Shown one piece after another: positions 18,197 to 28,494 of a stretch of 64,000 bases of DNA (position 1 is the first letter of the stretch; every line of letters begins with the position of its first letter). A program made the position numbers and the translations under genes. This DNA is from JABDMH01 sp965223215. GTDB taxonomy: Bacteria > Bacteroidota > Bacteroidia > Chitinophagales > Saprospiraceae. The stretch is from contig CBDCVZ010000010.1 in assembly GCA_965223215.1 (NCBI GenBank), forward strand, positions 6,448,001 through 6,512,000, read 5' to 3'. Below the pieces are notes generated by a model. It had not been told where the DNA came from and did not search any database. It saw nothing but the letters and a program-made list of their open reading frames with translations.

Positions 18197-19324
18197 ATGC
18201 ACTTACCAGTTGGTTACCACAGATTTCATCGAAATGGTTTTATCAATTATCAACTCAATCGCTGGTACAGCCTTGGCCATGTCTCCTTGGATGAGCTGAA
18301 CTTAATCGGAAAAAGGATAAATACATTTCACGACTATACGCGCGAATTTATCAGCGCCAGTGAGGTTGCTAAGAATGAAAATCGCTTGAAAGAGGCCGCT
18401 GTGTATTTGAGGGCTGCAGAATTTCTCTTACCTCCTGATCATACGAGAAAAATGCAGATATATCGAGATTATCTAGCATTGTTCGATAGCGCCATGGCTC
18501 AGGAACCTTACGAACGCCATCAGGTGCCCTATGGCAAAAGCTTCTTATCAGCCATCAAATTTCCGGCGCAAACCGAGGCAAATAAGGGAACGATCATTGG
18601 AATTCCTGGCTTTGATGCATGTATCGAAGAGTTTTATGGAATTTGGCAAAACCTGGCAAGACAGGGCTACGATGTGGTAGCTTTTGAAGGACCTGGGCAG
18701 GGTGCTACCCTGCGGCAGCACGGCTTGCTATTTGATCATGACTACGAGAAACCGACCAGCGCGGTGATCGACTATTTTGCCTTAGAGGAAGTCACAGCAT
18801 TGGGTTTATCCATGGGTGGATATTGGATTATGAGAGCAGCAGCGTTTGAAGAGAGGATCAAGAGAGTGGTAGCCATGCCCCCTGTTTTTGATTGGCTAGA
18901 GAGGACCAATGGTGTGAACCGATGGATTGCAAAGTGGCTTCTCAAACATCGGAAGATCGCTAACTTCTTAATTCAGCTAAAATTGAAAAGTCCTATCATC
19001 AGACACACGGTATCGCATGCATTATTTATTCAAGAAAAGAAGGAGCCCTATGATGCCATTACCTGGCTGTTAGGCATGAACAAGGAGCACATTTCGAGCG
19101 AGCTAATTACCCAGGATGTGCTGTTACTCGGCGGGGCAAATGATTCCTTTCAACCACCTGTGCTCCTGAAGAAACAGCAATCGGCGCTTTCGCAAGCCAA
19201 ATCAGTTACATCAAGAATTTTTACAAAAGCAGAAATGGGCCATCAACACTGTCAGATTGGTAATTTGCAGCTCGCGATAGATACCATCATCGCTTGGATT
19301 GAAAATAAGGGCACTAAAGAATGA
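18197..19324 (+). CDS. Alpha/beta hydrolase (FrsA/DUF1100-like esterase or C-C hydrolase)
   Basis: A 375-residue protein with a helical N-terminal region (about residues 1-125) preceding an alpha/beta hydrolase core. The nucleophile is Ser205 in GLSMGG, the acid is probably Asp316 in GGANDSF, and the base is His349 in MGHQHCQIG. EGPGQGATLR after the oxyanion region matches the FrsA/dihydroxypseudooxynicotine-hydrolase branch. Cytoplasmic, with no signal peptide. Neighbours do not indicate the substrate. Confidence 0.83.
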   Translation: MHLPVGYHRFHRNGFINYQLNRWYSLGHVSLDELNLIGKRINTFHDYTREFISASEVAKNENRLKEAAVYLRAAEFLLPPDHTRKMQIYRDYLALFDSAMAQEPYERHQVPYGKSFLSAIKFPAQTEANKGTIIGIPGFDACIEEFYGIWQNLARQGYDVVAFEGPGQGATLRQHGLLFDHDYEKPTSAVIDYFALEEVTALGLSMGGYWIMRAAAFEERIKRVVAMPPVFDWLERTNGVNRWIAKWLLKHRKIANFLIQLKLKSPIIRHTVSHALFIQEKKEPYDAITWLLGMNKEHISSELITQDVLLLGGANDSFQPPVLLKKQQSALSQAKSVTSRIFTKAEMGHQHCQIGNLQLAIDTIIAWIENKGTKE

Positions 19325-19558
19325 TTAATGTCATTGAAGAATCAATCTGTGTACTGGTACGGTCAGCCTGCTGCAGGTATTATTCGAAATGACCGTTGAT
19401 GCCTAGCTCGGACCAAGGAAAGCAAGCTCCTTAGATAACCAAACATCAGAAGCATGACATCGGAAGGTTACTGGAGGTTCGGCTGAATCAATTTTGGTGA
19501 TCAGACCAACTGTGAAATAATCAAACAAATCATTAAGTGAGCGTATAAATTCGAGGCA

Positions 19559-20482
19559 ATGAAAATTTTTATGACAGGCGCTACAGGAGTGTTGGGGCGA
19601 CGAGTCGTAAAACTCTTGAGACAAGAGAACCATGAAATTGGTGCGCTCAGTCGATCTCACGAAAGCGCCCAGCAGCTTGAGTCAATGGGGGTGGAGTCAT
19701 TTTTGGTAGATTTATTTGATCCAAAGGAGATTATTTCTGCTACCGAAGGCTTTGATGCTATTTTTCACCTGGCTACCCATATACCAAAAGTGCCGATACC
19801 AAGGAGAAGCATCCATTGGAAAGAAAACGATCAGATTCGTGTACAGGGCACTCAAAATCTGCTAGAGGCGGCTCGATGCAACGGCATTGAGTGCTTTATC
19901 CAACCGAGTATTACGATCATTTACGGAGACAAGGCCGGTGATTATGTTCACTCTAAATCACCGATTGCCGAACGGGTGATTCGAATGGCACGGTCAGCTG
20001 TCGAAATGGAAAAGATTATTCGAGCTGAAAGTCGTTTGAAGCATGTGATTTTACGCTTTGCAAGTTTTTATGGCAGTGACACTTTTCATACCCAGAACTT
20101 GATTGAGCAGGCCCGTGGATCGAGATTGCCCGTGATCGGAAACGGTGACACCTACATGAATTTTATCCACGTCGATGATGCAGCCGGTGCCATCTGCTAT
20201 GCCTATAAAAATCGGGAGAGACTGGAAAACAGTACATTGAATTTCAGTGACTTCTCACCGATTAAAGCAAGCACTTTCATGACAACAATGGCACAAAAAT
20301 TTGGAAGCAAAAAGCCGATTTACATCCCTAAGTTTATGGCAAGGCCCTTGCTGGGAAAAGACCTGTACCAATATCTCACGGACTCATATCGGATTCAACC
20401 TGATCCGCTAACTAGTGATTGGAAGCCGGCTTTTGCTAATTTTTGGGAGGGCCTTGAGGCACCTTCTCTTGCGGCCCCCTAA
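19559..20482 (+). CDS. NAD(P)-dependent epimerase/dehydratase (extended SDR)
   Basis: A 307-residue extended short-chain dehydrogenase. The Rossmann motif GATGVLG is at residues 7-13, ATHI at the nucleotide-ring strand, and a Ser-rich PSITIIYGD segment precedes the active-site region. The usual YxxxK pair is not clear, so catalytic activity may be altered, as in atypical SDRs of the isoflavone-reductase or complex I type. NFIHVDDAAGA is the typical nucleotide-sugar-epimerase HVDD motif. It stands alone with non-coding gaps on both sides. Substrate unknown. Confidence 0.78.
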   Translation: MKIFMTGATGVLGRRVVKLLRQENHEIGALSRSHESAQQLESMGVESFLVDLFDPKEIISATEGFDAIFHLATHIPKVPIPRRSIHWKENDQIRVQGTQNLLEAARCNGIECFIQPSITIIYGDKAGDYVHSKSPIAERVIRMARSAVEMEKIIRAESRLKHVILRFASFYGSDTFHTQNLIEQARGSRLPVIGNGDTYMNFIHVDDAAGAICYAYKNRERLENSTLNFSDFSPIKASTFMTTMAQKFGSKKPIYIPKFMARPLLGKDLYQYLTDSYRIQPDPLTSDWKPAFANFWEGLEAPSLAAP

Positions 20483-20923
20483 AAGCCCCAATGAGATGAC
20501 CTAGATTCAGTCTTTGGGAGGTTTGGATGTTGCTCAGACAATTTTTCTACGGAATCATTTTTCAGGGGCTGCGAGATCTTATCGCGAAGGTAGCAAGTCC
20601 ATGACACGCAGTTGGGAAACTGAATCTCATCGAGGCCCGGAGAGTAATTCATTACTAATTGTGGTTGGAGCCAATCTCGTGGAAATCTAAAAGTGACATC
20701 AGTTTATGAGGAATGGGTTGGGAAAGAACTTATTAGGTGCATAGGGTCATGGGTGGATGTTGATATGTCAATCCTTCCTCCTGGTCACTTGCTGGTGTAC
20801 CTGGCTCTATGTCCAAAGGCCACCCGGATTGGCAATGCTACCATACACTACCTTTCACTTGCTTAGTACTTTATAAAATGTTGTGAATCCCATACCTTTG
20901 CGAAAATCATAAAATTTGAATTC
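20483..20923. other. Non-coding gap with candidate promoter
   Basis: A 441-base gap without a recognisable gene. It holds a short palindrome, AGTAAT-TC-ATTACT (20643-20656), and near its right end a -7-like promoter element. No RNA gene is identified. Confidence 0.4.
20893..20900 (+). promoter_or_regulatory. Candidate Bacteroidota -7 element (TACCTTTG)
   Basis: An exact match to TAnnTTTG, 23 bases upstream of the lipoprotein ATG at 20924, which would give a leader of about 15-20 bases. A -33 TTTG at standard spacing is not evident. Confidence 0.35.
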
Positions 20924-22090
20924 ATGATGAATTTCACGAACCCCTGGATACCGCTATTTTCTATTCTATTCTTATTATTCACAGCTTGTGGAGGCAGCTC
21001 TACCAAACGACTGGCTAGAGGATCATATGATAGTGCGATCACTAAGTCTGTACGTAAGTTGCAAAAGGATCCCGGAGATTTGGCCGAGCTTGAAGTATTG
21101 AGGAAGGCTTATGATGAGAATCAGATTCAAGCCAACGAGACCATCGCACGACTGAAAGCGCAAAATAATGGAGAGGCCTTGATGAGTGTTGTTGCTGAGT
21201 ACAAGCGGTTGGATCGCATCTCAAATCAAATCAATTCACTACCAAGCACTATTAGTTCTCAATTTGCCTTAAAAAACTACACGGCAGATATACAAAATTT
21301 TACTGCTCAGGCATCTGATATGATGTTTGATGAAGCTGAAGCTCTTTTTAATTCGCCGGTGAAGGAAGACCAACGACTGGCTTGTGAAAAATTTCGGAGA
21401 ATCAAGCAGGTCAATCCGCAGTTTCCAGAGATTAATCGGTGGATAGAAGAAGCAGAAGAGCAGGCCATCACCAAGATCCTGATCGAAATAGATGATAAGA
21501 CTCAGTATAAATTCCGAGATACGTTGGTGACTTTCATTGAGAAGAAGAAAATGTCAGAGCTCAACAGTGGTGAATGGCAGCGATATTCACTCTATAAGAG
21601 TGGAAACTTCGATGGTCGGGTGAAAGTCAACATCCAGAAAATAGGTGTAGAAAAAAATACGAGCAATAGCAATACTCATAATTATGAGAAGGAGATTCAA
21701 ATACCCGAATATGTGTTAGATGCCAATGGTAATGTGAAGAAAGATGCGGAAGGAAATGATATGAAGACCTACAAGACGAAAAAAGTGAAAGCCGTTGTTG
21801 TGCAGGAAGACATCAATTATGACGCTGTTATTAGAGGTTCGATCTCTTACTATGATTATTATCGTAACGCAGACATTGAATCGGAAGAAATTGACCAGAA
21901 GAAAACCATTACTAGAACCAATTATCAAGTCAGCGGAGACCAGGAGGCCTTAGATGCTTCTTTGAAATCCAAGATCGAAAAAGCGAAGGGACAAAAAGAG
22001 CCCTCGGAAAAGGAACTTGTTCGCGAACAAATGAAAAATTGGCGAGACTTTGTTTATCGAAAGATAAAGGAGTCTAAGAAAATGTGGTAA
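20924..22090 (+). CDS. Putative lipoprotein of unknown function
   Basis: A 388-residue protein with a lipoprotein signal (LLFTAC, lipid-bearing Cys near residue 22). A helical region over about residues 30-200 rich in Lys and Glu recalls TPR-like repeats. A C-terminal part has basic patches and a segment that alternates Tyr and charged residues (SYYDYYRNADIES). The final third is strongly charged (KKTITRTNY, KGQKEPSEKELVREQMK). I recognise no named domain. It would sit in the periplasm or on the outer membrane. It converges with the VWA gene on the other strand. Confidence 0.72.
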   Translation: MMNFTNPWIPLFSILFLLFTACGGSSTKRLARGSYDSAITKSVRKLQKDPGDLAELEVLRKAYDENQIQANETIARLKAQNNGEALMSVVAEYKRLDRISNQINSLPSTISSQFALKNYTADIQNFTAQASDMMFDEAEALFNSPVKEDQRLACEKFRRIKQVNPQFPEINRWIEEAEEQAITKILIEIDDKTQYKFRDTLVTFIEKKKMSELNSGEWQRYSLYKSGNFDGRVKVNIQKIGVEKNTSNSNTHNYEKEIQIPEYVLDANGNVKKDAEGNDMKTYKTKKVKAVVVQEDINYDAVIRGSISYYDYYRNADIESEEIDQKKTITRTNYQVSGDQEALDASLKSKIEKAKGQKEPSEKELVREQMKNWRDFVYRKIKESKKMW

Positions 22091-22144
22091 TGTCCACAAA
22101 ACAGTTTCATGCATTTTTAGACAAGCTGTCCTGGGTTGATCCCA

Positions 22145-23662
22145 CTAGTCTAATTTCATGATATTTCTAATTGGCGGTATGACTCCTTCAATGGGAAATT
22201 GAAAAAGATACTCATTGTTATTCCATAGAATCGAGGTGTCAAGGGGTGGCAAAACTAGCGTATTATTACTCACTGGCGTGTAATCAATGTCATCTTCCAA
22301 ACCACCATCTTCTGTTATTTTATATATTTTTCCTTCAGACGGATTGACCATGCAATTATAAATTGAGTAAGCGCTGCGTGCTTCATCGTCCAGCGTCTCA
22401 TAAATAAATGAAAACACGGACAGGTCGATATCATGGCTGGCTAAGGTAGCGGCAGTGCCACATAGATCCGGTATTTCTTTGCATGTGTCCATGCCATCAC
22501 TTAAAAGAAAAACCAGCTTCTTATTTTTCCTAGATGAAAACATGTGTTTAGTCATCTGAAGTCTACGATTGAGTGGTGTGTGTCCGTAAGGACGAACATT
22601 GTCGATTTGCATAATGAGTGCTTCTCTACTTACTTCTGTAATGGAATAGTTGAGGATCATGCTCGTCACATCACAATCTTGTCCAACCGAGATGGCTCCT
22701 AAAAACACATTGGATCTCATATTCATCGCAATATAGAGGGCCAATTGTTGTGCTACGTGAAATTTTGATGTCTCTGGACCCCATCCCACTGGGTCATCCA
22801 TCGAACCACTGAGATCTATGCACAAAATAATTTCATCGTAGCGAGAAAGTTCGGCGAGAATTAATTGGTAATTTTTTGGCAATAGTGAATAATCCAGCAC
22901 CGGCAAAAGAGAAGTATTATTCAAAGAGTCAATATTTAGAGAATCAAAGGCAATGGATTTGCCCGGCACGAGATTTTCTTGATAGGGGAAAGGTGGAATA
23001 GGTAGCCCTGCCTGTTCTAATTTTAAGTAGAGTGTATCGAGATTACGTTGTGCATATGCATTATCAGGATTATACATCAAGGCTTCACGAAAATGCTGAA
23101 TAGCCATTCTAATAAACTCGTGCCGAACAATGCAAACAGGATTGGGGTGGTCCCGGTTGGTACTTAAGCCTCTTGCCGTAATGGAAAGATAGCCTCTGGC
23201 GTTCTCGATATCGGAGGCAAAACCATAATCTGGTGCATATGATCGTTTGAGGAAATTGGCAGCGGTATTCAAAGAGTTCTCAGCCTGTTTAAAATTGGGC
23301 CATCCCCGTTTCGAGAGCATCTCAGTTACACCAACATAGTAGTGGTATAAGGCTTGCTCATTGTGCTGCGACATTAGGAAAGGGTTGCGTCGAAGAGCTT
23401 CGGCAGCGATGTCTATTCGATCTGTTTTAAGCATCTGGTTGATCGCTTGATCGAATAAGTTGATATCATAACGAATCGCCATTTTGTGAATATCGAACAG
23501 GCGTGCGATGGCTTTCTTATTGCGGCTCTTCGTTTCTGATGCTATTTCCCGATAGATGACCTGCGCAACACTGTCGAGTGGTACTGAGTTAACCTGACCA
23601 TACACTTCCAAGCTAGATATCAGGAGGGCCAAGAAGGTCATGCCCAAGGTGGTGCCTTTCAC
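22145..23662 (-). CDS. VWA-domain protein with N-terminal TPR-like region
   Basis: A 505-residue protein with a signal peptide (ends VYGQV) and a helical, partly TPR-like region over about residues 25-230 (HFREALMYNPDNAYAQRNLDTLY). A von Willebrand factor A domain spans about 278-470 with a full MIDAS: DLSGSM, the Thr of YGHTPLN, and SDGMDTC. VWA domains bind metal and mediate protein contacts. The absence of an adjacent MoxR ATPase argues against a BatA/BatB-type set. The last 35 residues (IEGVIPPIRNIMKL) have no known sorting motif. Role probably periplasmic scaffolding (inference). Confidence 0.82.
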   Translation of the reverse strand: MKGTTLGMTFLALLISSLEVYGQVNSVPLDSVAQVIYREIASETKSRNKKAIARLFDIHKMAIRYDINLFDQAINQMLKTDRIDIAAEALRRNPFLMSQHNEQALYHYYVGVTEMLSKRGWPNFKQAENSLNTAANFLKRSYAPDYGFASDIENARGYLSITARGLSTNRDHPNPVCIVRHEFIRMAIQHFREALMYNPDNAYAQRNLDTLYLKLEQAGLPIPPFPYQENLVPGKSIAFDSLNIDSLNNTSLLPVLDYSLLPKNYQLILAELSRYDEIILCIDLSGSMDDPVGWGPETSKFHVAQQLALYIAMNMRSNVFLGAISVGQDCDVTSMILNYSITEVSREALIMQIDNVRPYGHTPLNRRLQMTKHMFSSRKNKKLVFLLSDGMDTCKEIPDLCGTAATLASHDIDLSVFSFIYETLDDEARSAYSIYNCMVNPSEGKIYKITEDGGLEDDIDYTPVSNNTLVLPPLDTSILWNNNEYLFQFPIEGVIPPIRNIMKLD

Positions 23663-23802
23663 TGGATTGATCGGAATTTAGTTAGGTAGCGATTGGTGCG
23701 TATAAGCTAGCCGTGTTTTAAAATAAAGCTCGGTTTCTCAATAACGACAAGTTATTCGCTGAAGGGTTGCATATCTTAGACGTATAAACCGTCAAAAGTA
23801 TT

Positions 23803-24336
23803 ATGGAAACACTATATACTTTTAAGCCAGTGGGGGAATCTGAAATTCCAGATCTCGTGACACTGTTTGAAAGCCGGGGTGCGCCACATTACTGTTGGTG
23901 TTCATTGTGGAGAAAGTCAAAACCAAAGGCGAAGTCAGGAGCACAGAAGAGATCCTGCCTCCTGCAAGATATACATGCCGGCATTCAAGTAGGTATACTG
24001 GCTTACGATATGGGAGAGCCCATCGGTTGGTGTTCGGTGGGGCCGCGGGATACTTTTAGAAAATTGGGTGGCGATGAAGATCTGGTCGATGTTTGGTCAA
24101 TCGTATGCTTTTATGTGAAGAGATCACATCGAAAGCAAGGTGTAGCGAAGAGATTGCTGCAGGAAGCTATCCAACTGGCGCGCACAAACAAAGCTAAATT
24201 CCTGGAATCGTACGCGGCAGCTGCAGATGGTACATCGTATAGGTTCATGGGTTACGTTCCGATGTATGAGGAAGCCAATTTCGTTTTTACTAAAATGGCG
24301 GGAAAACGCAGACATGTAATGATAAAAACACTCTAG
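23803..24336 (+). CDS. GNAT-family N-acetyltransferase
   Basis: A 177-residue acetyltransferase. The acetyl-CoA pyrophosphate-binding segment is RSHRKQGVAKRLLQEA (variant of R-x-x-G-x-G/A), with the preceding strand WSIVCFYVK. An unusual Cys/Trp-rich N-terminal segment (HYCWCSLW) is seen in a Bacteroidota GNAT subgroup. Substrate unknown. A second GNAT gene follows 100 bases later in the same direction but with low similarity. Confidence 0.8.
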   Translation: METLYTFKPVGESEIPDLVTLFESRGAPHYCWCSLWRKSKPKAKSGAQKRSCLLQDIHAGIQVGILAYDMGEPIGWCSVGPRDTFRKLGGDEDLVDVWSIVCFYVKRSHRKQGVAKRLLQEAIQLARTNKAKFLESYAAAADGTSYRFMGYVPMYEEANFVFTKMAGKRRHVMIKTL

Positions 24337-24436
24337 CTGCCTAACCATTTTTTTTAAAAAGTGCTTGAAAAATTTAGCTCCCCTGATAAGGTCTTAATGT
24401 ACAGCGCTGAGGTACGATCGTGATCTTATCTTCAAG

Positions 24437-25246
24437 GTGATTTACGTAAATATTATAAACAATGACTTGATCCATTTTAAACCAATTATCCATTTGAAAA
24501 TAATAATAGAAAAGGTAGATCTCGTTGAAATACTCAACTTGCGAAACAAATATCTTACGGAACTAAATTGTCAGATTCGGTATGATTCGTGTCACGAAAG
24601 AGGATGGTCAGATTCCTATATGATTAAACACCGAGGTAAGCCCATTGGGTATGCATCCGTGAAAGGGAGAGATGAGTTGAGTGCCCGAGATTCGATTTTT
24701 GAATTTTATTTATTGCGGGATTGGCGAATAAAGTCCAATATCATTTTCCAGCAATTGATCGTTGACACCGGTGTACCCTATTTAGAATGCCAAACAAATG
24801 ATCCCCTTACCTCACAGATGGTGTTCGAACTGGGCAAAAAATTGACCGCCACAACTATTCTTTTTGCTGATGATCACGAAAGCCAAATATCCTTGGCAAA
24901 CGCCGTGGTGCGGATTCGTGATGCAAGTGATCTAATCTTTGAGAAGAATAAAGATGCCGGAGCCTATGTCCTGGAGATCCAAGGAGAAGTAGTGGCATCT
25001 GGCGGCTTCTTGCTCCACTATAATTATCCCTTTGCCGATCTCTATATGGAAACACGACATGACCGACGCAATAAAGGATATGCATCTTTCTTACTTCAAG
25101 AGCTAAAAAAACATTGCTATCAATCTGATCGGGTTCCAGCAGCTCGTTGCCGGCTGAATAATCTGGCTTCAAAGACTGCACTCCAAAAAGCCGGGATGCG
25201 AGTTTGCGGATACATGCTCCAAGCAGAAGTAAAATCGCTTCATTGA
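24437..25246 (+). CDS. GNAT-family protein with two GNAT-like halves
   Basis: A 269-residue protein. The C-terminal half (about residues 155-265) carries the acetyl-CoA motif RHDRRNKGYASFLLQEL and the strand ADLYMETR, a functional-looking GNAT domain. The N-terminal half has GNAT-like strands (GKPIGYASVKGRD, FEFYLLRDW) but no clear CoA loop, so it may be a degenerate first domain. The GTG start at 24437 is the only good initiator for the full length. Substrate unknown. Confidence 0.72.
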   Translation: MIYVNIINNDLIHFKPIIHLKIIIEKVDLVEILNLRNKYLTELNCQIRYDSCHERGWSDSYMIKHRGKPIGYASVKGRDELSARDSIFEFYLLRDWRIKSNIIFQQLIVDTGVPYLECQTNDPLTSQMVFELGKKLTATTILFADDHESQISLANAVVRIRDASDLIFEKNKDAGAYVLEIQGEVVASGGFLLHYNYPFADLYMETRHDRRNKGYASFLLQELKKHCYQSDRVPAARCRLNNLASKTALQKAGMRVCGYMLQAEVKSLH

Positions 25247-25329
25247 ACACTTCACTATGATTTTTGTCGTTTTAGGTCCGAATCCTTTTCGAAACGCTCA
25301 TCTTTTGCAACTGGCTCATTATTTGTTGT

Positions 25330-26739
25330 ATGAATGTTGTGCGTGATATGAGAATTCCACTTCTATTTTGCATCTTCTCTAAGTTTGGATCACTTATGCT
25401 ATCGGCACAGTGTGTCAATGAAGTTGCCAATGGAATGGTGTGTTACTATCGCTATGATGACGATAGTGCCGCCAGTAATGGTAACTTAACTTTCAATGAC
25501 ATTTGGGGATATACCGACGAAAATGGCAGCGAGTTTGCCATACTGGGGGGATATGATTCGGTCTATGTTTTTGATGTAACTGATCCTGCCACTACAGTAA
25601 AAGTGGCCGTCGATGACCCACCCGGCAACTCGATATGGAGAGATTTCAAAGTTTTTGATCACTATCTCTATGCTGTTGCAGATCAAGGTACCACCGGTCT
25701 CAGAGTGTATGACTTAGATTCACTTTCCGTGGGAAAGTTGCATCTGGTTGGGGCCTATACAGATGATTTTGTAAGGACACATAATATTTTCATTGAGGAA
25801 GAAAGTTCCAGGCTCTATGTAGCGGGGTCAAACTCATCGGCCGTACGTGAAGGTCTACTCATCTATGATCTTTCGAGTGACGCATTTGCACGAGAGCCCA
25901 ATCTTCTAAAGAAATTTCAATTTGACACGCTGGTCGGCAACACCACCTTAAATTTCTATGTTCACGATATTTTTGTGGAAAATGACACCGCCTACTGTTC
26001 CCATGGTTACCAGGGTTATTATATCTGGGATCTATCAGATTTGCAAAATCTTGACTCCGCAGATCTCGTCGGATTCATGGACAATGCTTTAGCCACAGGA
26101 GGTAGTTACGTGCATTCGAGCTGGAATTCTGCGGATAATGATTATGCCTTCGTAGCCACAGAAGTTAGTGCTAATCCCAATAATCTAAGAATCTATATAG
26201 TAGATCAATCAGATAGATCAAATCCTCATGTGGTTAATACCTGGAAAGAACCATTACTTGAGCCTGGTTGCTTTCAGGATAATAATGTACCCCATAACCC
26301 CTTTGTGACCGATGGTAAGTTAATCATCTCTTATTATGAAGATGGGGTGCAGGTATTGGATATTCAGACAGATCCGGAAAATCCAACCGTGCTAGGTTAT
26401 TATGATACCGAACCTGAAAATTCTTCTTATCATGGTACGACTGCCAATTGGGGAGTATATCCATTTTTTGCATCGGGAACAATTGTAGCCAGCGACACAA
26501 AAAATGGCATGTTCGTGATGAGACTCGGTGATTGTCCAACTGATGTTACCATGAGCAATGAGATCATTAATGAAGATCAATCCATGATATCATCTGATGT
26601 TATTGCGCTGGATAATGTCGATGTCATGGCCGGAGCACACTTGACCTTGATAGCCCCAGAAGTTACGGTAGGCGAGAATTGTGATGTGCTGGGAAATGGC
26701 AAGCTAACCATCGTCAATGAGAATAGATGCGGACATTGA
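25330..26739 (+). CDS. Choice-of-anchor-B / LVIVD-repeat secreted protein
   Basis: A 469-residue protein with a signal peptide (ends LSAQC; the ATG at 25348 is an alternative start). A beta-propeller-like region over about residues 50-400 opens with FNDIWGYTDENG, VFDVTDP and IWRDFKVF, the hallmarks of the choice-of-anchor-B family and LVIVD repeats. The last 60 residues (VIALDNVDVMAG through ENRCGH) have the beta-rich pattern seen at the ends of Bacteroidota exported proteins but no canonical sorting domain. Likely surface or extracellular; ligand unknown. Confidence 0.82.
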   Translation: MNVVRDMRIPLLFCIFSKFGSLMLSAQCVNEVANGMVCYYRYDDDSAASNGNLTFNDIWGYTDENGSEFAILGGYDSVYVFDVTDPATTVKVAVDDPPGNSIWRDFKVFDHYLYAVADQGTTGLRVYDLDSLSVGKLHLVGAYTDDFVRTHNIFIEEESSRLYVAGSNSSAVREGLLIYDLSSDAFAREPNLLKKFQFDTLVGNTTLNFYVHDIFVENDTAYCSHGYQGYYIWDLSDLQNLDSADLVGFMDNALATGGSYVHSSWNSADNDYAFVATEVSANPNNLRIYIVDQSDRSNPHVVNTWKEPLLEPGCFQDNNVPHNPFVTDGKLIISYYEDGVQVLDIQTDPENPTVLGYYDTEPENSSYHGTTANWGVYPFFASGTIVASDTKNGMFVMRLGDCPTDVTMSNEIINEDQSMISSDVIALDNVDVMAGAHLTLIAPEVTVGENCDVLGNGKLTIVNENRCGH

Positions 26740-26793
26740 TGTCATTTATTGCTGGATCATCAGCAACACTCGAGTAGTCAGTGCAACCTAATT

Positions 26794-28401
26794 TCAGCAG
26801 ATCTTAAATCTTTGTGATGCTGCAGCCAAGTCTTCTTCGACCTCATCAATAGAGGTTCCCTCAAGTCTGGCTTCAATTTCTTTGGCAGCTTTGGTGATGG
26901 AGAGTCCACCCAATGCTGTGCACCTTAATTCATGGGCCATTTGCTTGCTGACCCTAGCCATTGTCTGAATTACTTGATCGAGCGGGATTAAGTGATCGTA
27001 ATTGGAAATGGCCATATTGGCGCAAGAAAGTGCATTGCTGGCAGCCATCACATTCTTTCCCAAACAAGGTGCTTCCACCCGGTTTGCTATGGGATCGCAA
27101 ATCATACCCAATGAGTTTTGCAGTGCTTGTGAAGCAGCCGAAACAGCCTGTTGGGTTGACCCACCCTGCATGATGACTAATCCAGCAGCCGCCATGCAGG
27201 ATCCTGACCCACACTCAGCTTGACAGCCCCCTACCTCAGCAGCAAACGATGCCTGATGGGCAATAAAAACTCCGATGATCCCAGCTGCTAAGAGACCTCT
27301 AGTCATGGTATCCCTAGACAGATCCAATGCCTCACCCATGCCGAGAATGGCCCCTGGCAAGGCACCACAGGCACCGGCGGTTGGTGCTGCGATAATAATG
27401 CCCATCGAGCTCTTGACTTCCATCATGGCACTTACATAGAGGATAATCTGATTAAGGACATCTCCCTTTACCAAATCTCCGTCTTCCATCTTTCTTTGAA
27501 ATTGTGCAGATTGGCTCCCAAGTATGCGATCCTCATAGGTGGTACCACTTAAGCCTTTTTGAATGGAGGTCTGCATGATCTCAAGGAGTGACTCCATCCT
27601 TTGATAAACCGCATCCTTCGTCAGATTTCCGCGAATGCTCTCATAAATCAGTGCAGCCTCCACAACATCTATTTCATTCTGACCGCAGTAGTCGAGCATT
27701 TCGTCACAAGTGCTGAAAGGCACCGATTCATTCGCACTTGATAAGATGGGAAGGACAGGTGAAAGCACACTTATGCGGTTTACGAAGACTTGTGCTTCGA
27801 TTTCTTTCAAGATGTCTTTAGGATAGGGGATCTCCGATTTTAGTAAAACAAAGGAAGTTTTACCCTGGTGCCATTTCTGCTGAGTGTCTGGCAGAATCGA
27901 TTTTAGATATTTACCAAGCTGCCGCTCACCTTCACCGTAGACTAATAATTCGTGGTAGTCACCAAAGATGGATACAGCGGTCCCATCAATCTCAATCACC
28001 TCAATCATACCACCGCCGGTAGAAATGGCAGTTACACTTCGTTTTCCGTGTTCATTCGCAAAGGTCATCTGGTAGGTGTTGGGATGAGTAGCACCAATGG
28101 CATGCTTTACGATGTTTATGTCCCAACCCATTTTCGCGATTTCATCTTCGTAGAAAGGAAGTCTATCATCATGTGCATCCCATCCCATAAATCCGCTAAA
28201 CAACCCCATGTCTGATCCCTGTCCTTTATGCGTGGTTGCAAGTGAGCCATTTGGATCGAATTCTATCAAAATGTTCTTGAAAGAACCACTAACCAGATCA
28301 CGGCAGAGCCGTCCGATTCTCAGGGCAGCCGCACAATGCGAACTAGATGGCCCGCGCATGACTGGCCCTAAAACATCATTGAAAATGCTCGGATATTTCA
28401 T
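26794..28401 (-). CDS. sdaA: L-serine ammonia-lyase, iron-sulfur type (fused beta and alpha domains)
   Basis: A 535-residue single-chain L-serine dehydratase, which converts L-serine to pyruvate and ammonia in the cytoplasm. The beta domain (about residues 1-190) opens with MRGPSSSHCAA and has HPNTY and TGGG motifs. The alpha domain (about 250-520) has GACGALPG, GGCQAECGSGSC and EAPCLGKN, which supply the Cys ligands of the oxygen-sensitive 4Fe-4S cluster. The fused chain resembles E. coli SdaA rather than the split Bacillus form. It is transcribed away from the deacetylase gene, with 93 bases between the starts. Confidence 0.93.
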   Translation of the reverse strand: MKYPSIFNDVLGPVMRGPSSSHCAAALRIGRLCRDLVSGSFKNILIEFDPNGSLATTHKGQGSDMGLFSGFMGWDAHDDRLPFYEDEIAKMGWDINIVKHAIGATHPNTYQMTFANEHGKRSVTAISTGGGMIEVIEIDGTAVSIFGDYHELLVYGEGERQLGKYLKSILPDTQQKWHQGKTSFVLLKSEIPYPKDILKEIEAQVFVNRISVLSPVLPILSSANESVPFSTCDEMLDYCGQNEIDVVEAALIYESIRGNLTKDAVYQRMESLLEIMQTSIQKGLSGTTYEDRILGSQSAQFQRKMEDGDLVKGDVLNQIILYVSAMMEVKSSMGIIIAAPTAGACGALPGAILGMGEALDLSRDTMTRGLLAAGIIGVFIAHQASFAAEVGGCQAECGSGSCMAAAGLVIMQGGSTQQAVSAASQALQNSLGMICDPIANRVEAPCLGKNVMAASNALSCANMAISNYDHLIPLDQVIQTMARVSKQMAHELRCTALGGLSITKAAKEIEARLEGTSIDEVEEDLAAASQRFKIC

Positions 28402-28494
28402 GATCGGAAGTTACGAATTTGTAGGACGCCGATTATCTGCGGTTCAGCTCGGTGTGATTTTTGCACAAAAAGAAGCTACACCCTCGGCAATATT

